Translations under genes and position numbers: made by a program | Shown: piece by piece, positions 9,267 to 17,353 of the stretch | Numbering within the stretch: the first letter of the stretch is position 1 | Layout of the letters: each line of letters begins with the position of its first letter | Assembly: GCF_012935325.2 (NCBI RefSeq) | Contig: NZ_JABBYG020000001.1 | Location: forward strand, 744,001-808,000 | Length of the DNA: 64,000 nucleotides | Source: Paenibacillus sp. PL91 | GTDB lineage: Bacteria; Bacillota; Bacilli; Paenibacillales; Paenibacillaceae | Direction: 5' to 3' | Notes under the pieces: model-generated | Told to the model about the DNA's origin: nothing | Seen by the model: only the letters and a program-made list of their open reading frames with translations | The model's database searches: none

Positions 9267-10001
9267 TTATCGGTTCACATAACCATGTATAGCGTCAGGT
9301 ACATCCTTAAGGTGATCAAGCGTCAAGAAGGCACCTTTAGGCTCGATTTCGATCTGAATAATATTATACTCCCACTCGGCTACTGCGCGCATATGAATGG
9401 CATGGATGCCAGCCGTTAAAGCAGGAACGACATCAGTCCGTATGGAGTTGCCTACCATCCAAGTGCTGCTGCGGTCGAACGTGCCCTTGGATAAAATGCT
9501 TTCCAATGCATCGCTATTTTTCAAGTGGCGGATATAGATACGTGAGCCAAAGTAGCGCTCCAAATTCATTTTCTCAATTTTGCGACGTTGAATCGGCAGC
9601 TCGCCGCCTGTGTACAGGTGAAGCTCATGGCCAGCCTCTGCAAGCGAGAAAAGCGTTTGCTCCATATTGGGATAGGGCTCGGTGTCATGCTCATACACGC
9701 TCAGACCAAGCTTCCATAGAAAGTTTTCTTCACTTGTAGAGCGTTTGCGTCCCGTTAAATGAGAGTAGTGAATGTAGGTGTCGACAAAGGATTGCGGAAA
9801 GTGCTCGCTCTTAAAGCCAAACACGGCTACCGCAGCAATGTCGATCTCCATTTGCTTATCCCGTATCGCTTGTGCGGTGACGAGCGGCGAGGTGCCGAAC
9901 CAAGTAGTCATCGCATCAATAAATTGATCGATCACGAGGTAAAAGTATTTATTACAGTGAATTAACGTATCGTCTAGGTCAAACATAATCTGTTGCTTCA
10001 T
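9267..10001 (-). CDS. HAD-family hydrolase
   Basis: A 244-residue cytoplasmic phosphatase-like protein. Motif I is MFDLDDTLIHC with the nucleophile and acid aspartates; motif II is LYTGGE; the lysine motif is in IRHLKNSDAL; motif IV is WMVGNSIRTDVVPA. A helical cap follows motif I (20-95). Substrate is not predictable from sequence. The ATG has an aaaggag ribosome binding site. It converges on topB and stands alone as a monocistronic unit. Confidence 0.85.
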   Translation of the reverse strand: MKQQIMFDLDDTLIHCNKYFYLVIDQFIDAMTTWFGTSPLVTAQAIRDKQMEIDIAAVAVFGFKSEHFPQSFVDTYIHYSHLTGRKRSTSEENFLWKLGLSVYEHDTEPYPNMEQTLFSLAEAGHELHLYTGGELPIQRRKIEKMNLERYFGSRIYIRHLKNSDALESILSKGTFDRSSTWMVGNSIRTDVVPALTAGIHAIHMRAVAEWEYNIIQIEIEPKGAFLTLDHLKDVPDAIHGYVNR

Positions 10002-10146
10002 ATAAGCGATCTCCTTTGCGGAACTTGAAACTGTATGATCAATCTACCGCAATTGGAGGGGGTGAGTCAATGTGCGAAACACCAGTTGATAAATTTTTAC
10101 ATAGTTATCCAATAAAATCGGCATAATGATAGTGGAGGTGATTCGA

Positions 10147-10284
10147 TTGGTATTTAACAAAAACAGCAAAACGGATAATCGTCAAAATCATTCCAGCTCG
10201 CAAGGACAAGCGGGCAAGCTTAAAACCGATAAATTCGCGAAGCGCCCGCCAAGCTTAAACGGCATTAACAAACAGCTTCCTTAG
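10147..10284 (+). CDS. Small basic protein, 45 residues
   Basis: A short, Lys/Asn/Gln/Ser-rich reading frame starting at TTG behind ggaggtga at 5 bases spacing. The first residues are VFNKNSKTDNRQ and the last NGINKQLP. It has no hydrophobic segment and resembles small soluble spore proteins in size and composition, but I do not recognise a family. A GTG nine bases upstream overlaps the ribosome binding site. Supported by its ribosome binding site and clean position between a divergent HAD gene and a convergent small gene. Confidence 0.5.
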   Translation: MVFNKNSKTDNRQNHSSSQGQAGKLKTDKFAKRPPSLNGINKQLP

Positions 10285-10308
10285 TTAGAGCGAATGGTTA
10301 AGCTACGT

Positions 10309-10340
10309 AAAAAGGAGAGCGTGAAGTGTCAGCTCTCCTC
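10309..10340 (-). terminator. Terminator of the LexA-box gene
   Basis: AGGAGAGC / GCTCTCCT stem; on the minus strand it runs into TTTTTACG. It lies 11 bases past the stop of the minus-strand gene. Confidence 0.7.
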
Positions 10341-10350
10341 TTACGGGAAT

Positions 10351-10575
10351 CTATGCATATTTAAGCTGCGAAGCTCTTAATTGATTCTTAATAAAATCGA
10401 TGCGCCTGCGAACATAAAAGTCCTTGCTTGCGCCTTTCAAATCTTTGGGAGTGATCACCTCCTCTGCAACATTATCAATGATGATAAGCCGTCCATCGGC
10501 GTAAAACTTAAACGTCAAATCGCGTCCAGGACGTCCATTCTCTAAATAACGGAAATTTTCGCAGATGTTACTCAT
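10351..10575 (-). CDS. Small protein of unknown function behind LexA-type boxes
   Basis: A 74-residue soluble protein with no recognised family. It starts MSNICENFRYLENG and has a strand-rich core (DLTFKFYADGRLIIIDN) followed by a basic helix (DFYVRRRIDFIKNQLRASQ). The ATG at 10575 follows ggaggcctgatcacc. A longer frame to 10698 would read through the promoter and is rejected. The promoter has two LexA-like boxes, so the gene is inferred to be SOS-inducible. It is not YneA-like: there is no membrane segment or LysM domain. Confidence 0.75.
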   Translation of the reverse strand: MSNICENFRYLENGRPGRDLTFKFYADGRLIIIDNVAEEVITPKDLKGASKDFYVRRRIDFIKNQLRASQLKYA

Positions 10576-10617
10576 GGTGATCAGGCCTCCTTCAAATGGT
10601 TGAATTCGATGATCGAT

Positions 10618-10631
10618 AGAACACTTGTTCT
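10618..10631 (-). promoter_or_regulatory. LexA (DinR) box, perfect
   Basis: On the minus strand this reads AGAACAAGTGTTCT, which has the GAAC-N4-GTTC core and fits the Bacillus RNRY centre. It lies just downstream of the -10 element, about where transcription would start. Confidence 0.65.
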
Positions 10632-10638
10632 TGTTTTT

Positions 10639-10667
10639 ATTATACCAAACATTTGTTCGTATGGAAA
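10639..10667 (-). promoter_or_regulatory. SigA-type promoter with a second LexA-like box in the spacer
   Basis: On the minus strand: TTTCCA, 17 bases, TATAAT. The spacer contains CGAACAAATGTTTG (10646-10659), one base off the GAAC-N4-GTTC core. A repressor bound here would cover the promoter. Confidence 0.6.
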
Positions 10668-10733
10668 CTGTTTTTTGTTTGACGTAAACTAGATTCATAG
10701 AGGCAGTTGCTGCAAACAGAAGGAGCGCGGAAA

Positions 10734-11459
10734 ATGATCAGAATAAAGAACCTATCCAGACGTATTCCAGGAGGGCCGAAGGTGCTTGATGATATTAGCT
10801 TCGAGGCTTATCCAGGTGACTTTATTGCTATAAAAGGCGATAGCGGGAGCGGGAAGTCCACACTGCTTCGCTGCCTTGCTTTGCAGGAAAAGTGGAGCGA
10901 GGGCACGTATCAATTCGAAGGCAAGGATATATTTAATCTGGGCTTCTCCGGCAAGCTCAAAGTTAAGCAAGAGGTTGCTTACGTAGAAGAAAAGCCGTTT
11001 CTGTTCCCCAATAAGACGGGACTTAAAAATGTTATTATCGGCTCCGTCACGCAAACGCCAGCTTGGCGCAGATGGACAGGCATGGTTCGAAATGACGATT
11101 ATATGGGTGCTATGGATATGATCGAGAAGCGCGGACTGCTCGAAAAAGCGCATCAAAAGGCCAGCACGCTAAGCGGCGGAGAACGTCAGCGAATGGCAAT
11201 TGCTAGAGCGCTTGTTCATGGCGCCAAAGTAATCGCGGCAGATGAGCCGGTATCAGGCCTTGACCCGCATACGGCAGATCAAGTGTTAACGGATTTGAAA
11301 GCGCTATGCAAGGAGCAAGGCGTCATCGTCATTGCAGTTATGCATCAGGGCGACTGGGCTGAGCGGTTCGCGGATCGCATTCTCGGCTTGAAAAATGGAA
11401 AGCTCGTGCTCGACGTTAGCGGCAGAAGACTGACCGAACGCGAGAAGGCGCTGCTGTGA
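10734..11459 (+). CDS. ABC transporter ATP-binding protein (PhnC-like)
   Basis: A 241-residue ABC ATPase. Walker A is GDSGSGKST (35-43), the signature is STLSGGERQRMAIARAL, Walker B is VIAADEPVSGLDP, and the switch histidine is in AVMHQGDW. The fold resembles PhnC-type importer ATPases, but no permease or binding protein is adjacent; it is instead coupled to an acetyltransferase by a four-base GTGA overlap. Start at the ATG behind aaggagcgcgg. The transported substrate cannot be told. Confidence 0.8.
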   Translation: MIRIKNLSRRIPGGPKVLDDISFEAYPGDFIAIKGDSGSGKSTLLRCLALQEKWSEGTYQFEGKDIFNLGFSGKLKVKQEVAYVEEKPFLFPNKTGLKNVIIGSVTQTPAWRRWTGMVRNDDYMGAMDMIEKRGLLEKAHQKASTLSGGERQRMAIARALVHGAKVIAADEPVSGLDPHTADQVLTDLKALCKEQGVIVIAVMHQGDWAERFADRILGLKNGKLVLDVSGRRLTEREKALL

Positions 11460-11968
11460 GCAAAATCGAGCTTCGTTTGATAGCAGCTGAGGAGCTCGAG
11501 GACGCTATTTCGCTCGAGAAGAGCTGCTATACGCCTGAAGCGGCGGCAACGCTCGCAGGCTTTCAATACCGGTATGAGCATTATCGGCCTTATTTTTGGT
11601 CAGCTTGGCATGGTGATCAACTAGTAGGCATCACGAATGGCATCCGAACAACGCAGAGCGCATGCGGCGATGAAATGAAAGGCGTTCAAGCCGATTCGCT
11701 AGAGGGCAGCAATTTTTGCGTGCTAACGGTAGCGGTAGATAAGGGCTATCGCAGGCAGGGGATCGGAGCCTTATTGCTTCGAAGGCTTGTCAAGCAGTGC
11801 GAAGAGAGCGGCATAGACATGATTATTCTGATGTGCGAGCAGCATCTGATTCCATTTTACGAGGCTGAGCAGTTTGAGCTGCAGGGCGTTTCGTCCTCCA
11901 CGCATGGCGGCATCGTTTGGTATGAGATGAGCCGTGCTTTGCATACAATGGAGCATCTTACCGAATAG
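11456..11968 (+). CDS. GNAT-family N-acetyltransferase
   Basis: A 170-residue acetyltransferase with the acetyl-CoA binding motif VAVDKGYRRQGIGALLLRRL near 92-111 and the C-terminal strand-helix HLIPFYEAEQFELQGV. It starts at a GTG that overlaps the TGA of the ABC ATPase gene, so the two are translationally coupled. The acceptor substrate is unknown. Confidence 0.82.
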   Translation: MSKIELRLIAAEELEDAISLEKSCYTPEAAATLAGFQYRYEHYRPYFWSAWHGDQLVGITNGIRTTQSACGDEMKGVQADSLEGSNFCVLTVAVDKGYRRQGIGALLLRRLVKQCEESGIDMIILMCEQHLIPFYEAEQFELQGVSSSTHGGIVWYEMSRALHTMEHLTE

Positions 11969-11983
11969 GAAGGTGTCTTCATC

Positions 11984-12595
11984 ATGCCATTTCAATCACC
12001 TGTCGTCGTACAAACTGCCAAGGCTGATTTTCCAAAAGCGGAGCTGTCACTGCCTTATATAAGCGGGGGGAAAAGCGAAGCTGCAGATAAGAAAATAAAC
12101 CATACGATCCATCAAGCCGTACAGCAGCTCGTGCACAATCAGGGCTCATTGGACGATCCAAGGGCTCAGATGCTGGGCTATTTTGAGCAAAAGAACAATC
12201 AAAAGGACTATCTCAGCCTATCGTTGTTTAATTACGCTTACACAGGCGGAGCACATGGCTTAACGCTGCAGCAATCGCTAACCTTTAAGCAATCGACAGG
12301 GCAGACTTATACGCTTGCGCAGCTTTTTAAACCGGGGGCTGATTATGTTGGTCGGATAAGCGCTATCGTAAGTGTTCAAATTAAGGCGCGGAAGATTGAT
12401 ACGCTCGAGCCGTTCACATCCATACGGCCTGACCAAGACTATTATGTGGCCGATCGCTCGCTCGTCATTTACTTCCAGCTCTACGAGCTGGCTGCTTACG
12501 TATACGGCTTTTTATATTTTCCGATATCCGTCTACGAGCTGCAGGATATCATAAATGAGGATGGACCTCTCGGACCGATGCTTGTAAACGATTAG
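11984..12595 (+). CDS. DUF4163/DUF3298 (RsiV-like) domain protein
   Basis: A 203-residue protein built from the DUF4163 then DUF3298 arrangement seen in RsiV and in the PdaC N-terminus: LSLSLFNYAYTGGAHGLT with the hallmark YTGGAHG, then TGQTYTLAQLFKPGADY, and a terminal DQDYYVADRSLVIYFQLYELA. Unlike RsiV it has no signal peptide or membrane anchor, so it is likely cytoplasmic. It follows the acetyltransferase by 15 bases behind aggaaggtg and probably belongs to that operon. Confidence 0.75.
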   Translation: MPFQSPVVVQTAKADFPKAELSLPYISGGKSEAADKKINHTIHQAVQQLVHNQGSLDDPRAQMLGYFEQKNNQKDYLSLSLFNYAYTGGAHGLTLQQSLTFKQSTGQTYTLAQLFKPGADYVGRISAIVSVQIKARKIDTLEPFTSIRPDQDYYVADRSLVIYFQLYELAAYVYGFLYFPISVYELQDIINEDGPLGPMLVND

Positions 12596-12657
12596 TATGG
12601 TTAATGCCTATTTTGGCTAAGCTGCAATCTGCCGCAAAGCAATAAGGAGACAACGAA

Positions 12658-13275
12658 TTGATTTATTTTCTTCTATGCATCACCGCAGCAGTGCTAATCG
12701 CTATTTCGATTGTCTTTTATTATCAGCGAAATAGGGAAAATAAGCAGCGTCTCATCAGGGATAGGCCAAGGATACAACCCTCCAAAACAACGAGTACATT
12801 TGTAACAAAGCCAATCGCATCAAACTCGAATGCGGATGCAGCAGGTGGAGCGGACATAAGCGGCCATTGGCACATGGCGAATCAAAAAAGCGCTATATTG
12901 GTCGTAGACGATCAACCTGCCATTCGAATGATGCTGACTGAATTATTTACGTCTCATGGCATTGAAGTTTATGAGGCGAACAATGGGACAGTCGCGCTGG
13001 AGCTGTTTGAGAAGCATAAGCTGCACTGCGTTTTGCTTGATTTACGGATGCCGGATACGGATGGAATCGAAGTGCTTCGCGAAATAAGAAAATTATCAGC
13101 AGAGGTGCCTGTTATTCTGATTACGGCTTATGCTGATCCGGAAAAGATGGAAGATGCGGAGAAGCTCGGCATAAGCAAATGCATAACCAAGCCTTTTGAT
13201 ATTATGGAATTGAAGGAGGAGGTTCTACGTTTGCTAAAGCAGTATGCCAAGCAATCGGATGGAGAAGCCTCATGA
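12658..13275 (+). CDS. Membrane-anchored Spo0F-like receiver protein
   Basis: A 205-residue single-receiver protein. Residues 1-22 form a membrane segment (YFLLCITAAVLIAISIVFYY), 23-76 a basic, low-complexity linker, and 77-200 a CheY-like receiver with the acidic pair Asp84-Asp85, phosphorylation site Asp128 in LLDLRMPDTDG, a Thr in LITAYAD and Lys in TKPFD. There is no output domain. The receiver core is close to Spo0F in motif spacing (AILVVDDQPAIR, TKPFDIMEL), so it may work in a phosphorelay. The start is TTG behind aaggaga. The anchor is unusual for a Spo0F-like protein. Confidence 0.75.
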   Translation: MIYFLLCITAAVLIAISIVFYYQRNRENKQRLIRDRPRIQPSKTTSTFVTKPIASNSNADAAGGADISGHWHMANQKSAILVVDDQPAIRMMLTELFTSHGIEVYEANNGTVALELFEKHKLHCVLLDLRMPDTDGIEVLREIRKLSAEVPVILITAYADPEKMEDAEKLGISKCITKPFDIMELKEEVLRLLKQYAKQSDGEAS

Positions 13276-13314
13276 AAGCCTGCTTCGGATCTATTGGGAT
13301 GCGAGGCTTTTTTT
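13265..13314 (+). terminator. Terminator overlapping the end of the receiver gene
   Basis: AAGCCTC (13265-13271) pairs with GAGGCTT (13303-13309), followed by seven T. The left arm overlaps the last codons. Confidence 0.6.
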
Positions 13315-13387
13315 GCGCCAGCTTAAATGATTTGCCATTGCGTGCTGCTAGTAACCGCCTCATACAGTTACGTATAGGGGTGGGCGG

Positions 13388-13504
13388 ATGATCCAAATGA
13401 TCGCTAGCGTTCTGCCGCTGGCTGCGGTATTCGCTGCAATAATTGCAGGCGCTTACGGGAATGAGCTTTATGGAGTAGAGAGGAAGTTTCCTTTGAATGG
13501 ATAA
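13388..13504 (+). CDS. Possible membrane micropeptide, 38 residues
   Basis: An ATG behind ggggtgggcgg opens a 38-codon frame with one hydrophobic segment (ASVLPLAAVFAAIIAGAY) and a charged tail (GVERKFPLNG). No family recognised. Called because of the ribosome binding site, membrane-like composition and lack of any competing gene; still weak. Confidence 0.35.
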   Translation: MIQMIASVLPLAAVFAAIIAGAYGNELYGVERKFPLNG

Positions 13505-13704
13505 CTGTACTTATGCCGGGAAATAGAACGTTTTAAATACAGGAAATATTCCGACTATTTCAAAAACATTTCCCGGGGAAGCGCAATAAGCTACATGAAA
13601 GAGAGCTTTTCGACATACAAAGGGGAAAGCTGTAATATAACATGTCGAAAGTAAAATGCAATGATATAGTAAACCACATTAATAATTAATGTGGTTATAT
13701 CTCT
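13505..13704. repeat. Cluster of three inverted repeats in an intergenic region
   Basis: Three separate perfect inverted repeats lie in this 200-base stretch: CCGGGAAAT (13516-13524) with ATTTCCCGG (13568-13576); TTTCGACAT (13608-13616) with ATGTCGAAA (13642-13650); and AACCACATTAAT / ATTAATGTGGTT separated by one base (13672-13696). None is followed by a T run, so they look like RNA structure or operators and not simple terminators. Confidence 0.55.
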
Positions 13705-13734
13705 TTGCCAACATCTCCCTACCAAGATTATAAT
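13705..13734 (+). promoter_or_regulatory. SigA-type promoter for the MOSC gene
   Basis: TTGCCA, an 18-base spacer and TATAAT, ending 38 bases upstream of the ATG. The 12-bp palindrome at 13672-13696 lies just upstream. Confidence 0.6.
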
Positions 13735-13772
13735 AGTCAAATAAGAGAATCGATTAGGAGGAACTTGGAATA

Positions 13773-14453
13773 ATGACACATCATTTGTCGGAGGCAAGCC
13801 TCGTATCATTGAATATCGGCAAGCCTGTGGCGGTTGCACACGGCTCCAAAGAGGTCATAACAGGCATTTTCAAGCAGCCTTCGGAGCTTCCGCATTTGCT
13901 CACCTTTACAGGCCTGCAAGGAGATGGGCAAGGCGATTTGGTCAATCATGGCGGTCCGGATAAGGCGGTCTGTGTTTATTTCGAAAAGCGTTACTCGTAT
14001 TGGCAGGGTCAGCTCAAGAAGCCGCTTGAGTATGGAGCCTTCGGAGAAAATTTCACTTTGTCGAATTGGACGGAGGACGATTTGTGCATTGGCGATATCG
14101 TTCAAGCTGGTGATGTCATCCTTCAAGTGAGTCAGCCCAGGCAGCCTTGCTTCAAGCTCGGCATAAGACATCAAAAGCCGGAGCTGCCGGGATATGTTCA
14201 GCGCAATGGCTATACGGGTTTTTATTTCCGAGTGCTTCAAGAGGGCAGCATAAAAGCAGGAACGGTGTTTGCTTTGACACATAAGCACCCTGCGCGCAAG
14301 TCGATTACAGAAGCGAACCGAGTAATGTATTTAGACAAAGAAGATATAAAAGGCATTCGTGAGCTGCTTGGCGTACAAGAACTTGCGGCGAGCTGGCAGG
14401 CACAGCTTGGAAGTCGGCTGGAAAAGCTGATGCAGGAAGAGCAAGGAGGATAA
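13773..14453 (+). CDS. MOSC-domain protein (YiiM-like)
   Basis: A 226-residue cytoplasmic protein of the MOSC family related to YiiM. Visible are the N-terminal strand VSLNIGKPV, the motif GDGQGDLVNHGGPDKAVCVY, GAFGENFTLS, and the conserved cysteine in QPRQPCFKLGIR. MOSC proteins bind or transfer sulfur from the molybdenum cofactor; YiiM relatives reduce N-hydroxylated compounds. Start behind aggaggaac. Five bases separate it from the next gene, whose product is kinase-like. Confidence 0.85.
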   Translation: MTHHLSEASLVSLNIGKPVAVAHGSKEVITGIFKQPSELPHLLTFTGLQGDGQGDLVNHGGPDKAVCVYFEKRYSYWQGQLKKPLEYGAFGENFTLSNWTEDDLCIGDIVQAGDVILQVSQPRQPCFKLGIRHQKPELPGYVQRNGYTGFYFRVLQEGSIKAGTVFALTHKHPARKSITEANRVMYLDKEDIKGIRELLGVQELAASWQAQLGSRLEKLMQEEQGG

Positions 14454-14458
14454 CAGGC

Positions 14459-15451
14459 TTGAATGACAGCTTAGATTTTACGACATTTCTAAATGAATAT
14501 GAGTTTCAAGCGCCATGCGAGGTTGAGCATCAGGAAAGCGGAATGAATAATACGACCCGTATGATAGCATCAGGCGATCAAAGGTTCGTACTGCGTATCT
14601 ATAATAATCATAAAGATGCAGACATTGTTAGGCTTGAGCATGAGGTGCTGACCCAATTGATGAAGCAGGAGCTTTCCTTTCGAGTGCCCGCACCGATTCG
14701 CAATAAGCGAGGCGATACGGTCAGCATAGCAAGTGACGGCACGCTGTCCTCGTTATTTCACTATATTGATGGGGGTAGGCCAACAGCAGCTAATGCCGCG
14801 CATGTGTATGCGCTCGGGCGTGCAGCAGCAGAGCTTACAGAAACGCTAAGCCAGATTCAACTAGGTGGCAAGCCATTGTACAGTCCTTATTATTTATTGG
14901 AGAAGACTTATGCAGCTATGGATGAAACCGCATTCTTATCGATGGCTGACTGTTCAGAGCTGCTAGCAGCGAGAAGAAGCAGCTTCATAGCGCTCAATGA
15001 GGAGCGCCGCAAGCTTGCGGCTGAATGCGAAGAGCTTGCGCGGCTGCCTCAGCAATGGATTCATGGTGATTTGGTTTTCAACAATACCGTGTCGAAGGGC
15101 GATGCGATTGTCGGCATCTTGGATTTTGAGTTCACGACGGTTGACGTAAGGGCAATGGAGCTAGCCGTAATCGCGGTTGATCTCATCAGACCAAGTGATC
15201 CGGAAGTTCAAAATAAGGTAAAGCTCTTGCTTGAAGGCTATCAGAATACGCTGCCTTTATCCGATCAGGAGCTGAAGAAGCTGCCTTCCTTAATGAAATT
15301 GCGCTTGCTGGACATAGCGCTGCATTTTGCAATTCGTTTAAGAGATCAGTTGGACAAAGAGGATGTGCTTTGCAGCATTATCGATCAATCCATGTTTGGC
15401 TGCGATTGGATCAATGAGAACTGGGAGGATGAAGTAGATGAGTTTAGCTAA
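14459..15451 (+). CDS. Phosphotransferase of the APH/homoserine kinase II fold
   Basis: A 330-residue kinase-like protein. The catalytic loop is WIHGDLVFNN (His-Gly-Asp ... Asn) and the metal site is ILDFEFTTVD. The N-terminal lobe has the nucleotide-binding strands MIASGDQRFVLRIYNN and VRLEHEVLTQLMKQ. Similar proteins phosphorylate aminoglycosides, homoserine or cell-wall metabolites; nothing here fixes the substrate. The start is TTG behind caaggagga. It overlaps the following deacetylase gene by 14 bases, which suggests a shared small-molecule or sugar substrate. Confidence 0.8.
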   Translation: MNDSLDFTTFLNEYEFQAPCEVEHQESGMNNTTRMIASGDQRFVLRIYNNHKDADIVRLEHEVLTQLMKQELSFRVPAPIRNKRGDTVSIASDGTLSSLFHYIDGGRPTAANAAHVYALGRAAAELTETLSQIQLGGKPLYSPYYLLEKTYAAMDETAFLSMADCSELLAARRSSFIALNEERRKLAAECEELARLPQQWIHGDLVFNNTVSKGDAIVGILDFEFTTVDVRAMELAVIAVDLIRPSDPEVQNKVKLLLEGYQNTLPLSDQELKKLPSLMKLRLLDIALHFAIRLRDQLDKEDVLCSIIDQSMFGCDWINENWEDEVDEFS

Positions 15452-16361
15452 AGCGCTAGGATTTGATGAAGGTGAAAAGCTGCTTCTTGTGAATGCGGAC
15501 GATTATGGATTATGTCACTCGGTAAATAGCGGTATCCAGCAGCTTCTGCTTGATAACACGGTTAGCTCAGCTACCTTAATGATGCCCTGCGGCTGGGCTA
15601 GGGAAGCTGCGCTATGGAGCGCAAGGCATCCGCAAATCGATGTTGGCGTCCATTTTACATTTACAAGCGAATGGGATCTTTATCGCTGGGGACCGGTAAA
15701 CCGCAAAGGGAGTACCGACTCGCTAGTTACGAATGAAAATTATTTCCCAAAGGATAGCAAGACGTTCGAGCAGCAAGCTGATCCTGAGCAAGTCAAACAG
15801 GAGCTGATTGCCCAAGTGGAGATGGCATTAGCTATGGGGATGAAGCCATCGCATGCGGACAATCACATGGGCAGCCTTTATGGATTAGCGACAGGACGGA
15901 ATTTTTTGGCTATTGTGCTTGATGTATGCGCTTCCTATGGCTTGCCTTTCCGTTTGCCCCGTTATTTGCTGCAAGAGAATGGCCAGGTTGCGCCGCCAGA
16001 GCTAGCGGAGCAGGCTAAGCAGCTTGCGAAGCTTGCCGATTCGAAGGGAGTCGTCATATTAGACTACTTGGTCGGACTTCCGTTCCAGCTGCAGGATGGC
16101 GAAGATTATGATTCTCTAAAAACAAGCATGCAGCAGCTATTGAAGAGCCTGCATCCAGGTGTAACTGAGCTGATCATTCATCCTTCACTCGTCACGGAAG
16201 AGCTGCATGCTTTTCACGGACAGCCGCTTAAGAGGGGGATGGAGCTAGAGCTGTTCCGCGATTCTGAGATTAGGCAGACGCTGCAAGACGAAGGCATACG
16301 CATGATCCGCTGGCGGGAGCTTCAAAAGCTGCAGCGCGAACGTACAGGATTTGCAAAGTAA
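15438..16361 (+). CDS. YdjC/ChbG-type carbohydrate deacetylase
   Basis: A 307-residue metal-dependent deacetylase. The metal-binding signature VNADDYGLCHSVN lies near 18-30, the histidines are in VGVHFTFTSEWD and ADNHMGSLYG, and a C-terminal HPSLVTEEL completes the family pattern. ChbG removes an N-acetyl group from chito-oligosaccharides or related sugars. It overlaps the preceding kinase-like gene and is followed by the MoxR operon after 21 bases. Confidence 0.85.
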   Translation: MSLAKALGFDEGEKLLLVNADDYGLCHSVNSGIQQLLLDNTVSSATLMMPCGWAREAALWSARHPQIDVGVHFTFTSEWDLYRWGPVNRKGSTDSLVTNENYFPKDSKTFEQQADPEQVKQELIAQVEMALAMGMKPSHADNHMGSLYGLATGRNFLAIVLDVCASYGLPFRLPRYLLQENGQVAPPELAEQAKQLAKLADSKGVVILDYLVGLPFQLQDGEDYDSLKTSMQQLLKSLHPGVTELIIHPSLVTEELHAFHGQPLKRGMELELFRDSEIRQTLQDEGIRMIRWRELQKLQRERTGFAK

Positions 16362-16382
16362 CCTAAACGAAGGAGCTGACCT

Positions 16383-17342
16383 ATGTCTTTTGAAGCGATT
16401 AAACAGTTAACAGAACAGGTGAAGGCGAATATAGGACGCGTAATCGTAGGCAAAGAGGAAGTCGTTGATTTACTGCTCATTGGACTTATTACTTCCGGGC
16501 ATGTGCTGCTTGAGGATGTTCCTGGCACAGGAAAGACGCTGCTCGCGAAATCACTTGCCAAATCGCTGGCGCTCACGTTTAGACGCATACAATTTACGCC
16601 CGATTTACTTCCGTCAGATTTAAGCGGCATACATTTCTATAATCAAAAAATAAGCGAGTTCGAATTTCGAGCAGGCCCATTGTTTACCCATTTACTGCTT
16701 GCCGATGAAATCAACCGCGCTACGCCCCGAACGCAATCCAGCCTGCTCGAGTGCATGGAGGAGCGGCAAATAAGCATTGACGGGGAAACGAAGCAGCTGG
16801 AGCGTCCTTTCATGGTCATTGCTACTCAGAATCCAGTCGAGAACCAAGGAACGTTTCCATTGCCCGAGGCTCAGCTTGACCGTTTCCTATTTAAAATAAA
16901 AATGGGCTATCCGACGACGGAGGAAGGGTTGCAGCTTTTAAAGCGATTTAAAGACCAAGATCCGCTCTCCCAGCTTGAGCCAGTAGCGGACATCGCCGTC
17001 ATTCAGAAGGCGCAGCAAGCATTCGCGGCCGTCAAGGTGACGGATGATGTGCTTCAATATATACTTCAAATCGTTGAGCAAACGCGTAAGCGCGATGAAG
17101 TATCGGTCGGTGTCAGTCCGCGGGGAAGCCAAGCGTTATTGCGCGCATCCCAGGTTCATGCTATTTTGCGTGGACGCGATTTTGTAACGCCGGATGATGT
17201 GAAGGCGATGGCAAAGCCCGTGCTTGCACATCGTCTGGCGATTCGAGGCATGCAGCGAAGCGCTAATCAGGCAGATTCTATTATTGATGATATCATTCGA
17301 TTGACGGCCGTGCCTGCTGAGGCAGGCGTATCGGTTCGTTAG
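16383..17342 (+). CDS. MoxR-family AAA+ ATPase
   Basis: A 319-residue AAA+ ATPase with Walker A GTGKT (48-52), Walker B LLADEINR (108-112), the sensor region MVIATQNPVENQGTFPLPEAQLDRF, and the C-terminal lid VSPRGSQALLRASQ. MoxR proteins act as chaperones that activate partner complexes, usually encoded next door with DUF58 proteins, as here. It starts behind aaggagctgacct and heads a three-gene operon. Confidence 0.93.
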   Translation: MSFEAIKQLTEQVKANIGRVIVGKEEVVDLLLIGLITSGHVLLEDVPGTGKTLLAKSLAKSLALTFRRIQFTPDLLPSDLSGIHFYNQKISEFEFRAGPLFTHLLLADEINRATPRTQSSLLECMEERQISIDGETKQLERPFMVIATQNPVENQGTFPLPEAQLDRFLFKIKMGYPTTEEGLQLLKRFKDQDPLSQLEPVADIAVIQKAQQAFAAVKVTDDVLQYILQIVEQTRKRDEVSVGVSPRGSQALLRASQVHAILRGRDFVTPDDVKAMAKPVLAHRLAIRGMQRSANQADSIIDDIIRLTAVPAEAGVSVR

Positions 17343-17353
17343 GCGGCCGCTCG

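Noticed and set aside
13505-13772. A molybdenum-cofactor riboswitch before the MOSC gene
   Set aside because: The inverted repeats do not form the Moco riboswitch layout and lie upstream of the likely promoter, so they would not be in the MOSC mRNA.
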